Positions 26,251-35,529 are shown, numbered from the stretch's first letter. The stretch: DNA of 64,000 nucleotides from ASV31 sp965229765 (GCA_965229765.1 CBDDJT010000003.1:1364001-1428000), one strand, 5' to 3'. Notes: generated from the letters alone by a model not told the origin. A program made the numbers and translations.

Positions 26251-27435
26251 CTAGGCCGGTGTGGGCGCGGCAAGCGCGCTGGCGGCGGCATCGAGGCGGG
26301 CGACGGCCTCTGCCAGATCGTCCTCGGTGATCGTCAGCGGCGGCAGCAGGCGCACCACGTTGTCGGCGGCGGGCACCGTCAGGACGTGCTGGTCATAGCC
26401 GGCCTGCACCACGTCGGCGGGCGCGACGCGGCACTTCAGGCCCAGCATCAGGCCGCTGCCGCGCACCTCTTCGAAGACCTCGGGATGCGCGGCGACCAGC
26501 CCTTCGAGCCGCTGGCGAAGGCCCGCGGCCTTTTCGCGGACCGAGGCGAGGAAGGCGGGGTCGTCGACGATATCCATGACCGCCACGCCCACGGCGCAGC
26601 CCAGCGGGTTGCCGCCATAGGTGGAGCCATGGGTGCCCGCGGTCATGCCGCTGGCGGCATGTTCGGTGGCCAGCACCGCGCCAAGGGGAAAGCCGCCGCC
26701 GATGCCCTTGGCCACCATCATCATGTCGGGGGTGATGCCCGCCCATTCATGGGCAAAGAGCCGCCCGGTGCGGCCGACGCCGCACTGTACCTCGTCGAGG
26801 ATCAGGAGGATGCCGTGCTGGTCGCACAGGTCGCGCAGGCCCTTGAGGCACTGGTCGGGCACGGTGCGGATGCCGCCCTCGCCCTGCACGGGTTCGATCA
26901 GGATGGCCGCCGTGCGGTCGGTGATCGCGGCGTGCAGCGCGTCGTGATCCCCGAAGGGGACGTGGACGAAGCCGGGCAATAGCGGGCCGAAGCCCTTGGT
27001 CAGCTTTTCGCCGCCCGCCGCGGCGATGCCGGCCGAAGACCGGCCGTGGAAGCTGCCGGAGAAGGTGATGATGTCGGTCCGGTCGGGCTGGCCTGCGTCA
27101 TGGAAGTGCTTGCGCGCCATCTTGACGGCCAGTTCGCAGGCCTCTGTGCCCGAGTTGGTGAAGAACACGGTATCGGCGAAGGTCGCCGCCACCAGCCGGT
27201 CGGCAAGCGCCTGCTGCTGGGGGATCTGGTAAAGGTTGGACACATGCCAGAGCCGGTTCGCCTGATCGGTCAGCGCCTTGACCAGCGCAGGGTTCGCATG
27301 GCCCAGCGCGTTGACCGCGATGCCGGCGCCAAGGTCGAGGTATCGCGCGCCATCCTGCGTGAACAGCCAGCTGCCTTCGCCCTTTTCGAACGAAAGCGGC
27401 GCGCGGGAATAGGTGGGCAGAATGGACGGGATCAT
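26251..27435 (-). CDS. argD: Acetylornithine aminotransferase
   Basis: A 394-residue class III PLP-dependent aminotransferase that forms N-acetylornithine (and possibly succinyl-diaminopimelate). PLP features are NSGTEACELAVKMARKH, LILDEVQCGVGRTG and the lysine in MVAKGIGGGFPLGA. The start at 27435 has AAGGA upstream. It leads the argD-argF operon. Confidence 0.96.
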   Translation of the reverse strand: MIPSILPTYSRAPLSFEKGEGSWLFTQDGARYLDLGAGIAVNALGHANPALVKALTDQANRLWHVSNLYQIPQQQALADRLVAATFADTVFFTNSGTEACELAVKMARKHFHDAGQPDRTDIITFSGSFHGRSSAGIAAAGGEKLTKGFGPLLPGFVHVPFGDHDALHAAITDRTAAILIEPVQGEGGIRTVPDQCLKGLRDLCDQHGILLILDEVQCGVGRTGRLFAHEWAGITPDMMMVAKGIGGGFPLGAVLATEHAASGMTAGTHGSTYGGNPLGCAVGVAVMDIVDDPAFLASVREKAAGLRQRLEGLVAAHPEVFEEVRGSGLMLGLKCRVAPADVVQAGYDQHVLTVPAADNVVRLLPPLTITEDDLAEAVARLDAAASALAAPTPA

Positions 27436-27678
27436 CGGCGTTGTCCTTGGAATGAAGCCGGAAGGTGCACGCGGGCACCGTTTTCGTCAATGGCGGGGTG
27501 GAACGAACGGTCGGGGCGGGATCGGGGCCGCACGCAGATGCGCGGCGCGGCGCGCTGTCAGGCGCGTCGGCGTCGGCGGAGGGCGGACATGATTCCGGAA
27601 GCGTTCATGCCCCGACGCTTAGCGCGGCAGGGGCCGGATTGTAAAGCGGGATCGGGGGCAGCCGGGGTCGCCCCCCGG

Positions 27679-28155
27679 TCAGTCGCAGGTCAGGGCGACG
27701 AGGCGGCTGGGCATGGCGACATAGGCGGCCCACAGGATATCCTCGCGGTCGGAATCACCGACATTGACCGTGCCAGCGCAGACGGAGCCGCGCGCCGCGA
27801 GATAGTCGGTGCTAAGCTCGGTGCAATCGGCACCAGAGATCATCCCCAGTTCCGAGATCGCCGCGCCCGGAATCAGAATGTGGGAGTAGATGTTGCCCAA
27901 GTTGACCGAGTTCGAGTTGGAATTGTTGTCATCGTCATCGTCGCCCCGTCCCCACTCTTCGTGGGTGCAGGCGTTCCAGATCCCGAGGTCGGAGGAAGGT
28001 TCCACGGCCAGTGCCGGATCCGCGATCGTGACCGAAGAGCTGACATCGGGGGCAGCATCGTCAGCGTCGATGGTGGCGTCCTGCGCGGCGGCAGGCAGCG
28101 CAAGGACAAGCGATATGGCGGCGGCCAACGCGAGGCGAAGCGGGGCGGGGTTCAT
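27679..28155 (-). CDS. Exported hypothetical protein with Asp/Asn-rich segment
   Basis: A 158-residue periplasmic protein of unknown function. The signal peptide is LALAAAISLVLALPAAAQ. A run of Asp, Asn and Ser (GDDDDDNNSNSNS, about residues 71-83) divides two Cys-containing parts: NACTHEEWG before it, and DCTELS, VCAGTV and the C-terminal LTCD after it. The four Cys could make two disulfides. The acidic run may bind calcium, but no known motif is complete. Confidence 0.65.
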   Translation of the reverse strand: MNPAPLRLALAAAISLVLALPAAAQDATIDADDAAPDVSSSVTIADPALAVEPSSDLGIWNACTHEEWGRGDDDDDNNSNSNSVNLGNIYSHILIPGAAISELGMISGADCTELSTDYLAARGSVCAGTVNVGDSDREDILWAAYVAMPSRLVALTCD

Positions 28156-28402
28156 TCGGAGCACCTTTCTACCTGTCCGCAGCGCGGGTCCGCGCGCGGC
28201 ATACCTCACCGACACCTAGCCCCCCGGAAAGGCACCCAGCGCGCGAAAATGTGGCGATTTGTGGGCAATTCGACCGGCCCGGTTGCGTGCCGGCGCGCCG
28301 GCGGGCATGATTCCCTGAAAAGAACACAATTGCGTGCCAGACCGGCGGGCAATCAGGCCGTCAGAAGACGGCGGGCAGAGACAGGCAGTGCAGGTGACAC
28401 CC

Positions 28403-29614
28403 ATGGATTCGGACGGCTCGGAAAAGGCGCAACTTGTGACCGAGGATCACGGGATGCAGAAGCTCGTGTTCCAGACCACGACCAAGGACACGCGGGCGCA
28501 CCGCACATGGTTCCGGGGCGAGACGACGAATTACAATCCCACGATCGCGCGCATGGCCGGCGTGTCCGGCGTGCCGCAGTTCGTGCTGAAGGGCTGGGCG
28601 CCCGACCGCCCGCTGATCGAGCCCTCGACGCAGATCACCGCCTTCGGGTCCTGCTTTGCCTCCAACATCTCGAAATGGCTGTCGGCGCGGAACTTCAACG
28701 TGCTGAACAAGTCCGAGGACGCCAAGGCGGCCTATGTGGTGACGATGGGCGAGGGGATGGTCAATTCCTTCGTGATCCGCCAGCAATTCGAATGGGCGTG
28801 GGAAAACAAGGTCTTCGAGGGGTCGCTGTGGCACGGCTACAACGCCGAGGAGTTCGGCTATGACGAGGCGGTGCGGCTGGAGACCAAGCGCATCTTCGAC
28901 GAGACCGAGGTGTTCATCCTGACCTTCGGCCTGTCCGAAGTCTGGTATGACGAGCCCACGGGCAACGTGTTCTGGCGCACCATTCCCAAGGACGTCTACG
29001 ACCCCGAGCGCCACAAGTTCCGCGTGTCGACCGTCGAGGAAAACAAGGACAACATGCGCGCGATCCACGACCTGATCCGCAAGCATCGTCCCGACGCCAA
29101 GATAATCTTTACCCTGTCGCCGATCCCGCTGATCGCGACGTTCCGCGATGTCAGCTGCCTGACGGCCAATTCGGTGTCGAAATCGGTGCTGCGCGTGGCC
29201 ATCGACGAACTGATGCGCGAGAAGTGCGACGAGGGGCACCTGTACTACTGGCCCTCGTTCGAGATCATTACGGATGTCTTCCGCCTGCCCTACCGGTCGG
29301 ACCGGCGGCACCCCAAGGACCCGGCGCTGGACTATATCATGACGCTCTTCGAGCATACGTGGTGCGTGGAAACGGACACGCCGCGCCCGTCGCTGACCCA
29401 GGCCTGGGTCAAGGCGCAGGCGGCGGCGGGCAACCTGCCCGCGAACCTCGTGCGGATCGTGAACCGGCGCAAGGTGGACGGGCTGGACCGCTTTCTGGCG
29501 CGCGAGACGCTGTCGGCGGACCCCAAGGAGGACAAGGCGATCCGCCAGCTGCTGGAAGAGCTGCGCGCGGAATGGCTGGCCGACCCCGAAGCACCGGCGC
29601 AGGCGGCGGAATAG
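28403..29614 (+). CDS. GSCFA-domain SGNH-like hydrolase
   Basis: A 403-residue protein with the GSCFA domain, a branch of the SGNH/GDSL hydrolase fold probably acting on polysaccharide O-acyl groups. The catalytic-serine block is AFGSCFASNISKWL (about residues 78-91). ILTFGLSEVWYD and TLSPIPL correspond to the central blocks, and YRSDRRHPKD carries the DxxH pair. Residues before about 40 are specific to this branch. It has no export signal. The substrate is unknown, and no glycan genes are nearby. Confidence 0.85.
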   Translation: MDSDGSEKAQLVTEDHGMQKLVFQTTTKDTRAHRTWFRGETTNYNPTIARMAGVSGVPQFVLKGWAPDRPLIEPSTQITAFGSCFASNISKWLSARNFNVLNKSEDAKAAYVVTMGEGMVNSFVIRQQFEWAWENKVFEGSLWHGYNAEEFGYDEAVRLETKRIFDETEVFILTFGLSEVWYDEPTGNVFWRTIPKDVYDPERHKFRVSTVEENKDNMRAIHDLIRKHRPDAKIIFTLSPIPLIATFRDVSCLTANSVSKSVLRVAIDELMREKCDEGHLYYWPSFEIITDVFRLPYRSDRRHPKDPALDYIMTLFEHTWCVETDTPRPSLTQAWVKAQAAAGNLPANLVRIVNRRKVDGLDRFLARETLSADPKEDKAIRQLLEELRAEWLADPEAPAQAAE

Positions 29615-29641
29615 CGGGCTGCCTGCGGCTTTCCGCGGGCC

Positions 29642-30445
29642 TCAGGCCTTGAGCCGGTAGCCCGTGCGCAGCCAGTTCCAGCACAGCCCAAGCACCGCGG
29701 CGACGGCGAGCGACACCACGGCCAGCCCCAGCCAGGGCGAGCTGTCGGACTGGCCGATCATGCCATAGCGCACCCCGTCGATCAGGTAGAACATCGGGTT
29801 GACGTGCAGCAGCGTCTGCATCGCGGGCGGCAGCCTTTCTATCGAGTAAAAGGTGCCCGACAGGAACGACAGCGGCGTGATGATGAAGTTGGTGATCGCC
29901 GCCTGCTGATCGAACTTGGTGGCGTAGATCGCCGCGACGATGCCAAGCCCCCCCATCAGCGCCGCGCCCAGCACCGCGAAGACCGCCACCCAGAGCGGAT
30001 GCGCGACGCCGCCGCCCACCACCACGAGAAGGAACACCACGATCGCCGCCGCCACGAAGCTTCCGCGCGCGATGGCGCCGGCCATGTAGCCCGCCAGAAG
30101 CTCTGCCGGGGACAGGGGCGGCATCAGCGTGTCGACGATGTTGCCCTGCACCTTGGCCGACATGATCGAGGACGAGGTATTGGCAAACGCGTTCTGGATC
30201 ACCGTCATCGTCAGGATGCCGGGGGCGAGGAACTGGACATAGGGCACGCCCATCACGTCGCCCCGTCCCGGGCCGATGGCCAGCGAGAAGACGGCGATGA
30301 AAAGCGCGGCCGTGACCAGCGGCGCGGCCAGCGTCTGGGTCCAGACCGTCATGAAGCGTCGGATCTCGCGCGTGGCCAGCGTTTGCAGGCCAAGCCAGTT
30401 GACGCGCCCGAAGCGGCGTACGCCCATATCGGCGGGTTCGGCCAT
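29642..30445 (-). CDS. ABC-2 type transporter permease
   Basis: A 267-residue permease with about six membrane helices of the ABC-2 (NodJ/YadH-like) family, an exporter channel subunit. Typical pieces are VQFLAPGILTMTVIQNAF, FANTSSSIMSAKVQGNIVDTLMPPLSPAE and FLSGTFYSIERLPP. No ATPase gene is adjacent on either side, which is unusual, so the partner must be encoded elsewhere. Confidence 0.9.
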   Translation of the reverse strand: MAEPADMGVRRFGRVNWLGLQTLATREIRRFMTVWTQTLAAPLVTAALFIAVFSLAIGPGRGDVMGVPYVQFLAPGILTMTVIQNAFANTSSSIMSAKVQGNIVDTLMPPLSPAELLAGYMAGAIARGSFVAAAIVVFLLVVVGGGVAHPLWVAVFAVLGAALMGGLGIVAAIYATKFDQQAAITNFIITPLSFLSGTFYSIERLPPAMQTLLHVNPMFYLIDGVRYGMIGQSDSSPWLGLAVVSLAVAAVLGLCWNWLRTGYRLKA

Positions 30446-30585
30446 CGGTGCCTCCTTTGGTGTTGGCGGTGCTTGTATCCGGCAGGCCGGTGATTACAAT
30501 AGGCGGTCAAGGAATGTGACCGGCGGCCTGCAGGCGGCGGGGGGGATGACCCGCCGGCGGGGCCGTTTTCAGTTGGAGGTTGGCG

Positions 30586-31209
30586 ATGAGCTGGACCGAC
30601 GAACGCGTAGAGCTTCTGAAGAAGATGTGGGGCGAGGGCCAGAGCGCCAGTCAGATCGCCAAGGAACTGGGGGGCGTGACCCGGAACGCCGTGATCGGCA
30701 AGGTGCATCGCCTTGGCCTGTCGAACCGCACCGGCGGCGCCTCTGGCGGTGGAGGGGGCGCCGCGCCGTCCGGCGGAGCAGCCAGCGCCGCCACGGCGCA
30801 GGCCAAACCCGCCGCGAAGGAAGCGCCCGAGGCAAAGCCCGCCGCGGCAGACACGCCCGCCCCGGCCCCGGTGCCGGACCCCGAACCGGCAGAGCCCGCG
30901 CCGGCGACCGTTTCCGCGATCCCGCCGCGCAAGGCGATCGTGCCGGCGGGCCAGCCGCTGCCGCCGCAGCCCTCGGCCAACGAGATCAGCCCCGAGGCGC
31001 TGGCCAGCGTGCGCGAGGTCGAGAAGAAGGCCAAGAAGATCAGCCTGATGGAACTGACCGAGCGGACCTGCAAGTGGCCCATCGGCGACCCGGCAACGCC
31101 GGATTTCTGGTTCTGCGGATTGCCGGTGCAGCAGGGCAAGCCCTATTGCGAGGCGCATGTGGGCGTGGCGTTCCAGCCGATGAGCGCGCGGCGCGACCGC
31201 CGCCGCTGA
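30586..31209 (+). CDS. gcrA: GcrA cell cycle regulator
   Basis: A 207-residue alphaproteobacterial regulator that works with sigma70 at promoters with N6-methylated GANTC sites. The N-terminal DNA-binding domain MSWTDERVELLKKMWGEGQS is followed by the ARNAVIGK-like TRNAVIGKVHRLGLS. A long Ala/Pro-rich linker (about residues 48-130) leads to the C-terminal RNA-polymerase-binding part with CKWPIGDP and FCGLP...YCEAH. The start at 30586 has TGGAGGT upstream. A strong terminator follows. Confidence 0.95.
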   Translation: MSWTDERVELLKKMWGEGQSASQIAKELGGVTRNAVIGKVHRLGLSNRTGGASGGGGGAAPSGGAASAATAQAKPAAKEAPEAKPAAADTPAPAPVPDPEPAEPAPATVSAIPPRKAIVPAGQPLPPQPSANEISPEALASVREVEKKAKKISLMELTERTCKWPIGDPATPDFWFCGLPVQQGKPYCEAHVGVAFQPMSARRDRRR

Positions 31210-31213
31210 CGCG

Positions 31214-31243
31214 AAAAAAGGGCGGCCCCGGGGCCGCCCCTTT
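31214..31243. terminator. Bidirectional intrinsic terminator
   Basis: A perfect 20-bp palindrome (half GGGCGGCCCC) flanked by AAAAAA on the left and CTTTC on the right. It ends gcrA on the plus strand. With a TTTTTT tail on the minus strand it ends the membrane-protein gene at 31261. Confidence 0.85.
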
Positions 31244-31260
31244 CGGGCGCTCGCGCGCGA

Positions 31261-32073
31261 TCAGAGCGCGACGAGCGGCTGGCCCGCCAGCGCCTGCGCG
31301 AAGATGCCCAGCGTCAGCGCGCTGTAGCCCAGCGCCGAGATCAACACCCAGCGCCGCGCGGCATCGGGCACCAGACGATCGGCGGCCAGCCCGATCAAGG
31401 GCAGCGCCTGCATGGCGTGAATCGACAGGAAATGCGCGGGGCGCAGGTCGCCCACCTGTGCGGACCAGCCGGTCAGCGGCAGCACCGCCGCGCCCGCCGT
31501 GGGCGTCCCCACGAAGTGCCCGCCCGAGTTGGACATATAGCCCGCAACGATCAACGTCAGCACGAAGGTCAGGACGAAGCCCGCCACCACCCCCAGTCGC
31601 AGGCCGGGCGACAAGCTGGCCGCGCGGTCGCGCCCCGCAACGACGCCGTAGACCGCCGCGCCCGCCACCAGCGACACCGCGCCCACCGCCATGACAGAGC
31701 TGTACATGAAAGCATGGAACGGGGTGGAGAAGTTGAAATGCGAGTGCTGGGCCTGCGCGGCCATCGCGCTCATGTAGGCCATTTCGGACAGGAAGGCGGC
31801 GGTCATGACCCAGAGCGTGATGCGCAGGGTGCGGCCGTCGCGCCATGCCGGCGACAGGCGCGGTTCGAGCAATGCGAGCGTGGCGAAGAACAGCGCGAAG
31901 GAGGCCGCGAACTTGGCCGGTTTCACCCAGACGCCGACGCCGTCCAGAAGGCGGGAATCCGCGGCGCCGAGGACCAGATAAAGCACCAGCAGCACGGCGC
32001 TGAGACCGGCCAGAAGGATCGTCAGGCGGGGCAGCGCGATGCGCCGGGTGACGGGAAGGGACAGTTCGGTCAT
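31261..32073 (-). CDS. Multi-pass membrane protein of unknown function
   Basis: A 270-residue protein with about seven hydrophobic segments. Distinct pieces are GVGVWVKPAKFAASFALFFA, EMAYMSAMAAQAQHSHFNFS and RPAHFLSIHAMQALPLIGL. These carry His residues inside membrane segments and could bind heme or metal, but I know no assigned function. Its start overlaps the stop of the ABA4-like gene as ATGA, so the two are co-translated and controlled by the divergent TetR protein. Confidence 0.75.
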   Translation of the reverse strand: MTELSLPVTRRIALPRLTILLAGLSAVLLVLYLVLGAADSRLLDGVGVWVKPAKFAASFALFFATLALLEPRLSPAWRDGRTLRITLWVMTAAFLSEMAYMSAMAAQAQHSHFNFSTPFHAFMYSSVMAVGAVSLVAGAAVYGVVAGRDRAASLSPGLRLGVVAGFVLTFVLTLIVAGYMSNSGGHFVGTPTAGAAVLPLTGWSAQVGDLRPAHFLSIHAMQALPLIGLAADRLVPDAARRWVLISALGYSALTLGIFAQALAGQPLVAL

Positions 32074-32537
32074 TGGTTCAGGCCTTTTTGGGGAGATTTG
32101 GAGGAGGGTTTCGGCGCAAGGCCAAAGGCGCGCATCGCGGTCTCGGCGATCAGCGCCAGCAGGAAGCCTACCGGGCCAAAGAGAAAGACAAGCAGCAGGA
32201 TCGGTGCCTGGATCAGGCGGTGCAGGCCGACACGGTCCATCCGGTCGGCCACCAGAACGCCGATCAGAAGGTCGAAGGCAAGATAGTGGGTCCAGCCGGC
32301 CAGCAGCAACGGATCGGAAGCGAAGAGCGCACGCACCTGGGGGATAGAGCCGTAGCCGCCGTCCGCGGCGGCGAAATGGCCGAGGATCAGCACGGTGTAA
32401 AGCGCCGAGAGCGCCAACGGAATGGCATAGCGCACCGCCACGCCCAGCGCCGCGATGCGCCGGGGGGCGAGGATCAGGATGGCCCAGCCCAGCATCGCGG
32501 TGCTGGAAGCAAGGCTGAAGAGGGTGTCCCAGGTCAC
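32070..32537 (-). CDS. ABA4-like (DUF4281) membrane protein
   Basis: A 155-residue membrane protein of the ABA4/DUF4281 family, whose plant member is needed for the carotenoid neoxanthin. The family block is FASDPLLLAGWTHYLAFDLLIGVLVA, then DRVGLHRLIQAPILL and FLFGPVGFLLAL. The most likely start is the GTG at 32537, with GGAG 7 bases upstream; an earlier ATG would run through the operator region. The bacterial function is unproven; a carotenoid link is only suggested by the family. Confidence 0.8.
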   Translation of the reverse strand: MTWDTLFSLASSTAMLGWAILILAPRRIAALGVAVRYAIPLALSALYTVLILGHFAAADGGYGSIPQVRALFASDPLLLAGWTHYLAFDLLIGVLVADRMDRVGLHRLIQAPILLLVFLFGPVGFLLALIAETAMRAFGLAPKPSSKSPQKGLNQ

Positions 32538-32556
32538 GGGATATCTCCGTTGTAAA

Positions 32557-32624
32557 TTTCCACTGGAAAGATTAATGCCGGAATTCCTTGCGCATGGCAA
32601 GCTGAATATTTACACTGGAAATAT
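32557..32624. promoter_or_regulatory. Paired TetR operators in the divergent promoter
   Basis: Two related inverted repeats share ACTGGAAA: TTTCCACTGGAAA (32557-32569) and ATATTT-ACACTGG-AAATAT (32606-32624). Their centres are about 52 bp apart, close to five helical turns. They sit between the ABA4-like operon and the TetR gene, the expected place for autorepression and divergent control. Confidence 0.6.
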
Positions 32625-32644
32625 ACACGGTACAGAGATCCGAT

Positions 32645-33235
32645 ATGGAACGAAAGAAATATCATCACGGCGATCTGAAGAATGCCCTGGTCCAGGCTGG
32701 ACTGGAGATTCTGGATGAGGACGGGCTGCCCGGCCTGTCGCTGCGCGCCATCGCCGCGCGAACGGGTGTAAGCCACACGGCACCGAAGAATCACTTTGGC
32801 TCTTTGCGCGGGCTGATGACGGCGATCGCGACAGAAGGGTTCCGCCGCCACGCCGCCTTCATGCGCGAGGGACTGACAGAGGCCGCCACACGGTCAGAGC
32901 GGCGGGATGCCGCGCTGTCAGGCTACGTGCGGTTCGCCGAGGCGCACCCGCATCTCTTCGAGCTGATGTTCTCGCCGCTATTCTGCGACCTCCGCGACGA
33001 GACGCTGAGCGGGGCGGCCAGCGGCAGTTATGCGGTCCTTGCCGAGATCTCGGACGGGCTGGACTGGCCCGGGGCCGAAGGACCCGGCAGGCAGCGGCGC
33101 ACCGAGATGATGCTGTGGTCGCTGGCGCATGGCTATGCCCAGCTGGCCAAGAGCGGACAGTTCCCCGAAGGCGAAGACGGGCGGCCCGAGCATCCCATCG
33201 AGACCGTGGCGCCCCGGTTCGGATACGCGGGCTAG
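32645..33235 (+). CDS. TetR/AcrR family transcriptional regulator
   Basis: A 196-residue repressor. The N-terminal TetR domain reads YHHGDLKNALVQAGLEIL and a helix-turn-helix at LSLRAIAARTGVSHTAPKNHFGS (about residues 30-52). The C-terminal half is of the WHG/TetR_C type (AHPHLFELMFSP). It is divergent from the ABA4-like operon with two candidate operators between. Effector unknown. Confidence 0.92.
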   Translation: MERKKYHHGDLKNALVQAGLEILDEDGLPGLSLRAIAARTGVSHTAPKNHFGSLRGLMTAIATEGFRRHAAFMREGLTEAATRSERRDAALSGYVRFAEAHPHLFELMFSPLFCDLRDETLSGAASGSYAVLAEISDGLDWPGAEGPGRQRRTEMMLWSLAHGYAQLAKSGQFPEGEDGRPEHPIETVAPRFGYAG

Positions 33236-33241
33236 GGCCTG

Positions 33242-35107
33242 TCAGTTTCCGCCGAGCAGGTTGCGCAAGGGACCGCTGCGGGCGGGGTCGGCGCCGGTCT
33301 CGCCGCCAAGACGGTCGCGCAGGGTGCCGCCCGCTTCGTCGCGCAGGCGTTCGGCACCACCACGCAGGGTTTCCTGAAGCGCCGAGCCCACGTCGAGCCC
33401 GAAGGCGGGCGCATCCCATGCCCCGGTGATCGTGATGGGCAGCACGATGCGCTGGTCCTCGCGCAGGGTCGGGATCACGGTGTAGTCGAGCGTTCGCGGC
33501 CCCAGCGACACGGTGCCCCGCCCGTCTGCCACGAAGCGCGGCGCGGCGATGGCAAGGTCCGGGTTGGAAAGCACGCCGCCGGCGATGGTGAAGCTGGCGG
33601 TGACACTGTCGAAAACGGTGCGTGCGCCGGCGGTTTCTGACCGGGGGGCGATACGGCGGTCGCGCACGGTGGCGGTCAGGTCGACGCCTTGCAGCGTGCC
33701 CGCGCCGACCGACAGCGTTCCGTCGCCCGACAGCCCCGCCATCAGCGCCGCGACGCTGTTGCCCGAGCCCAGCAGGTTCAGCGTGCCGCCGGCGGTGGCC
33801 GTCAGCCTGTCGACCCCGGCAAGGTCGGTCAGCAGCGTTTGCAGCGACAGCCCGTTGCCCGTCAATTCGGTGCGCACAGACAGGCCGCCGCGGCTGTTGA
33901 CGACGACGCTGCCGGCGAGCGTGCCGCCATAGACCTGAAAGCCGCGCAGGTCGGTGACGGCGCGGCCCTCGTCCAGCCGGGTCAGGGTGGACAGACCATC
34001 GATGCGCGTGCCGCCAAGGGTCAGGCTGGTGGCGTTGAGCAGCAGTTCGCCGTCGATGGATTGCAGGGCGGACACGTCGATGGGATCGGTGGACCAGCCC
34101 GAGGCGGCGGGCGCGCCGCCATCGCCGGACAGGGCCGAAAGATCGAGATCCCCGGCGTCGATCCGCGCGACAAGGCGCGGGCGGTCGGCAAGGGTCAGGT
34201 CGGCGATCACCTCGACCCGCTGGTCGCCAAGGGCAAGCCGCAGTTCCCGCAGGTTCAGCGTGTCGCCGCTGAGGGTGATGTCGCCTTGCGCCGCGCCCGA
34301 GCGGCCAAGTGCCACGGGATAGACGGCCTCTGCCCCGGCCAGCGCCACAAGCGCGGGAATGTCCGGCGCGCTGAAGTCGAAGCGGCCCTCGGCGGCGGGC
34401 GTCCTGGCGACGCGGCCGTCGAAGGAGAGCGTCGCGCCGCCAAGCTCTGCCCGAAGGCCGAGGGTCGCGGTGTCACCGGCAAGCAGCGCGGCAGGGGCGC
34501 CGACCTCTGCCGAAAGGGTCAGGGGCGCGTCCTGCCACATGCCGGAGCCCGTCAGCGTCGCGGTTCCGGCGAGATCGGGCAGCGCAAGCGTCAGGTCGAG
34601 ATCGGAAAGGGTGGTCTGCGTTCCCGCCGCGTGGTCCAGATAGCGGATCGTGGCCCCGGTGAAGCGGGCGCTGTCGAGCGTGACACCGGGCGCTGCGCTG
34701 TCCGTGCCGTCCGGGGTGCCCGGATCCGAAAGCACCCAGTTCACCGCCCCGTCGGCGCTGCGTTCCAGGAGCAGATTCGGCGCCTCTGCGATCATGCCGG
34801 TGATACGGATATCGCCCCTGACCAGCGCCATCAGGTCGACCCCGATGGACAGCCCCCTGGCGGAAAACAGCGGGCCCGCATCCGACCAGTCGGCATTGGC
34901 CACGGTCACTGCGCCGGTGTTGATCCCCAGTTCGGGCCAGAACGTAGGGCGCGCGGCGCCTTCTATCGTCAGCGACCGGCCCGTGATGGCCTGAAAGCGT
35001 GACGCGGCGACCTCTGCCACCTTGTCGGCGGGGATCAGCGTCGTGCCGAAAACCACGACCATGGCGGCGGCCACCATGACCGAAACAACTCTAAACACCC
35101 AGCGCAT
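33242..35107 (-). CDS. AsmA family protein
   Basis: A 621-residue envelope protein of the AsmA family, bridge-like proteins associated with lipid transport and outer-membrane assembly. A single N-terminal membrane anchor (VVSVMVAAAMVVVFGTTLIP) leads into SRFQAITGRSLTIEGAARPTFWP, the AsmA N-terminal block, then a long beta-rich periplasmic part. The AsmA_2-type C-terminus includes LTATAGGTLNLLGSGNSV and DYTVIPTLREDQ. It has no operon partner. Confidence 0.9.
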   Translation of the reverse strand: MRWVFRVVSVMVAAAMVVVFGTTLIPADKVAEVAASRFQAITGRSLTIEGAARPTFWPELGINTGAVTVANADWSDAGPLFSARGLSIGVDLMALVRGDIRITGMIAEAPNLLLERSADGAVNWVLSDPGTPDGTDSAAPGVTLDSARFTGATIRYLDHAAGTQTTLSDLDLTLALPDLAGTATLTGSGMWQDAPLTLSAEVGAPAALLAGDTATLGLRAELGGATLSFDGRVARTPAAEGRFDFSAPDIPALVALAGAEAVYPVALGRSGAAQGDITLSGDTLNLRELRLALGDQRVEVIADLTLADRPRLVARIDAGDLDLSALSGDGGAPAASGWSTDPIDVSALQSIDGELLLNATSLTLGGTRIDGLSTLTRLDEGRAVTDLRGFQVYGGTLAGSVVVNSRGGLSVRTELTGNGLSLQTLLTDLAGVDRLTATAGGTLNLLGSGNSVAALMAGLSGDGTLSVGAGTLQGVDLTATVRDRRIAPRSETAGARTVFDSVTASFTIAGGVLSNPDLAIAAPRFVADGRGTVSLGPRTLDYTVIPTLREDQRIVLPITITGAWDAPAFGLDVGSALQETLRGGAERLRDEAGGTLRDRLGGETGADPARSGPLRNLLGGN

Positions 35108-35176
35108 GGCGCCCCCCGGATACCCAAACCACGCCGGCAGGATAGCAGGGGGGCGGCGCGCGGCAAGCCGCGGGGT

Positions 35177-35374
35177 TCAGCGCAGGCGCGGCGCGTGGAG
35201 CATCCCGGCGTCGGTCCGGGTCAGGCCGGTGTCGCGCAGCATGTGATCGGGCAGCCGGCGCACGTGGCGCGCCTCTCGGTGGCGGCGGTCGGCCTCGACC
35301 AGCCAGTTCAGCAGGCCGGCCAGGCCAAAGCCGCGGGAGGTGGTGGCAGCGGTGCGGATGGTGGTGGTGGTCAT
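35177..35374 (-). CDS. DUF1127 small protein
   Basis: A 65-residue DUF1127 (YjiS-like) protein. The conserved part is the C-terminal RHVRRLPDHMLRDTGLTR, an Arg-rich helix pair. In Rhodobacter, short DUF1127 proteins are linked to small-RNA and stress physiology and to phosphate and carbon metabolism. GGAGAT precedes the ATG at 35374. Confidence 0.85.
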   Translation of the reverse strand: MTTTTIRTAATTSRGFGLAGLLNWLVEADRRHREARHVRRLPDHMLRDTGLTRTDAGMLHAPRLR

Positions 35375-35470
35375 GGCGGATCTCCTTGCCGGGGGTTCGA
35401 TCTGATGACCCCTTTGTGCCCCCTGCCCGTCAAAGCAGCGTCAGAGCCGCGCGCCTTGTGCGTGCGTCGG

Positions 35471-35491
35471 GCGTAAAATCTGCGTAAAATC
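35471..35491 (+). promoter_or_regulatory. Direct repeat GCGTAAAATC x2, 11-bp period
   Basis: Two exact copies of GCGTAAAATC at 35471-35480 and 35482-35491, in phase on one face of the helix. They lie just upstream of a gene for a SARP-type regulator. SARP proteins are known to bind direct repeats spaced by 11 bp, so this is a candidate autoregulatory site. Confidence 0.45.
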
Positions 35492-35529
35492 AGGCGCGAA
35501 CACCTTTGACGGACAGCCAGCCCCGCCCG

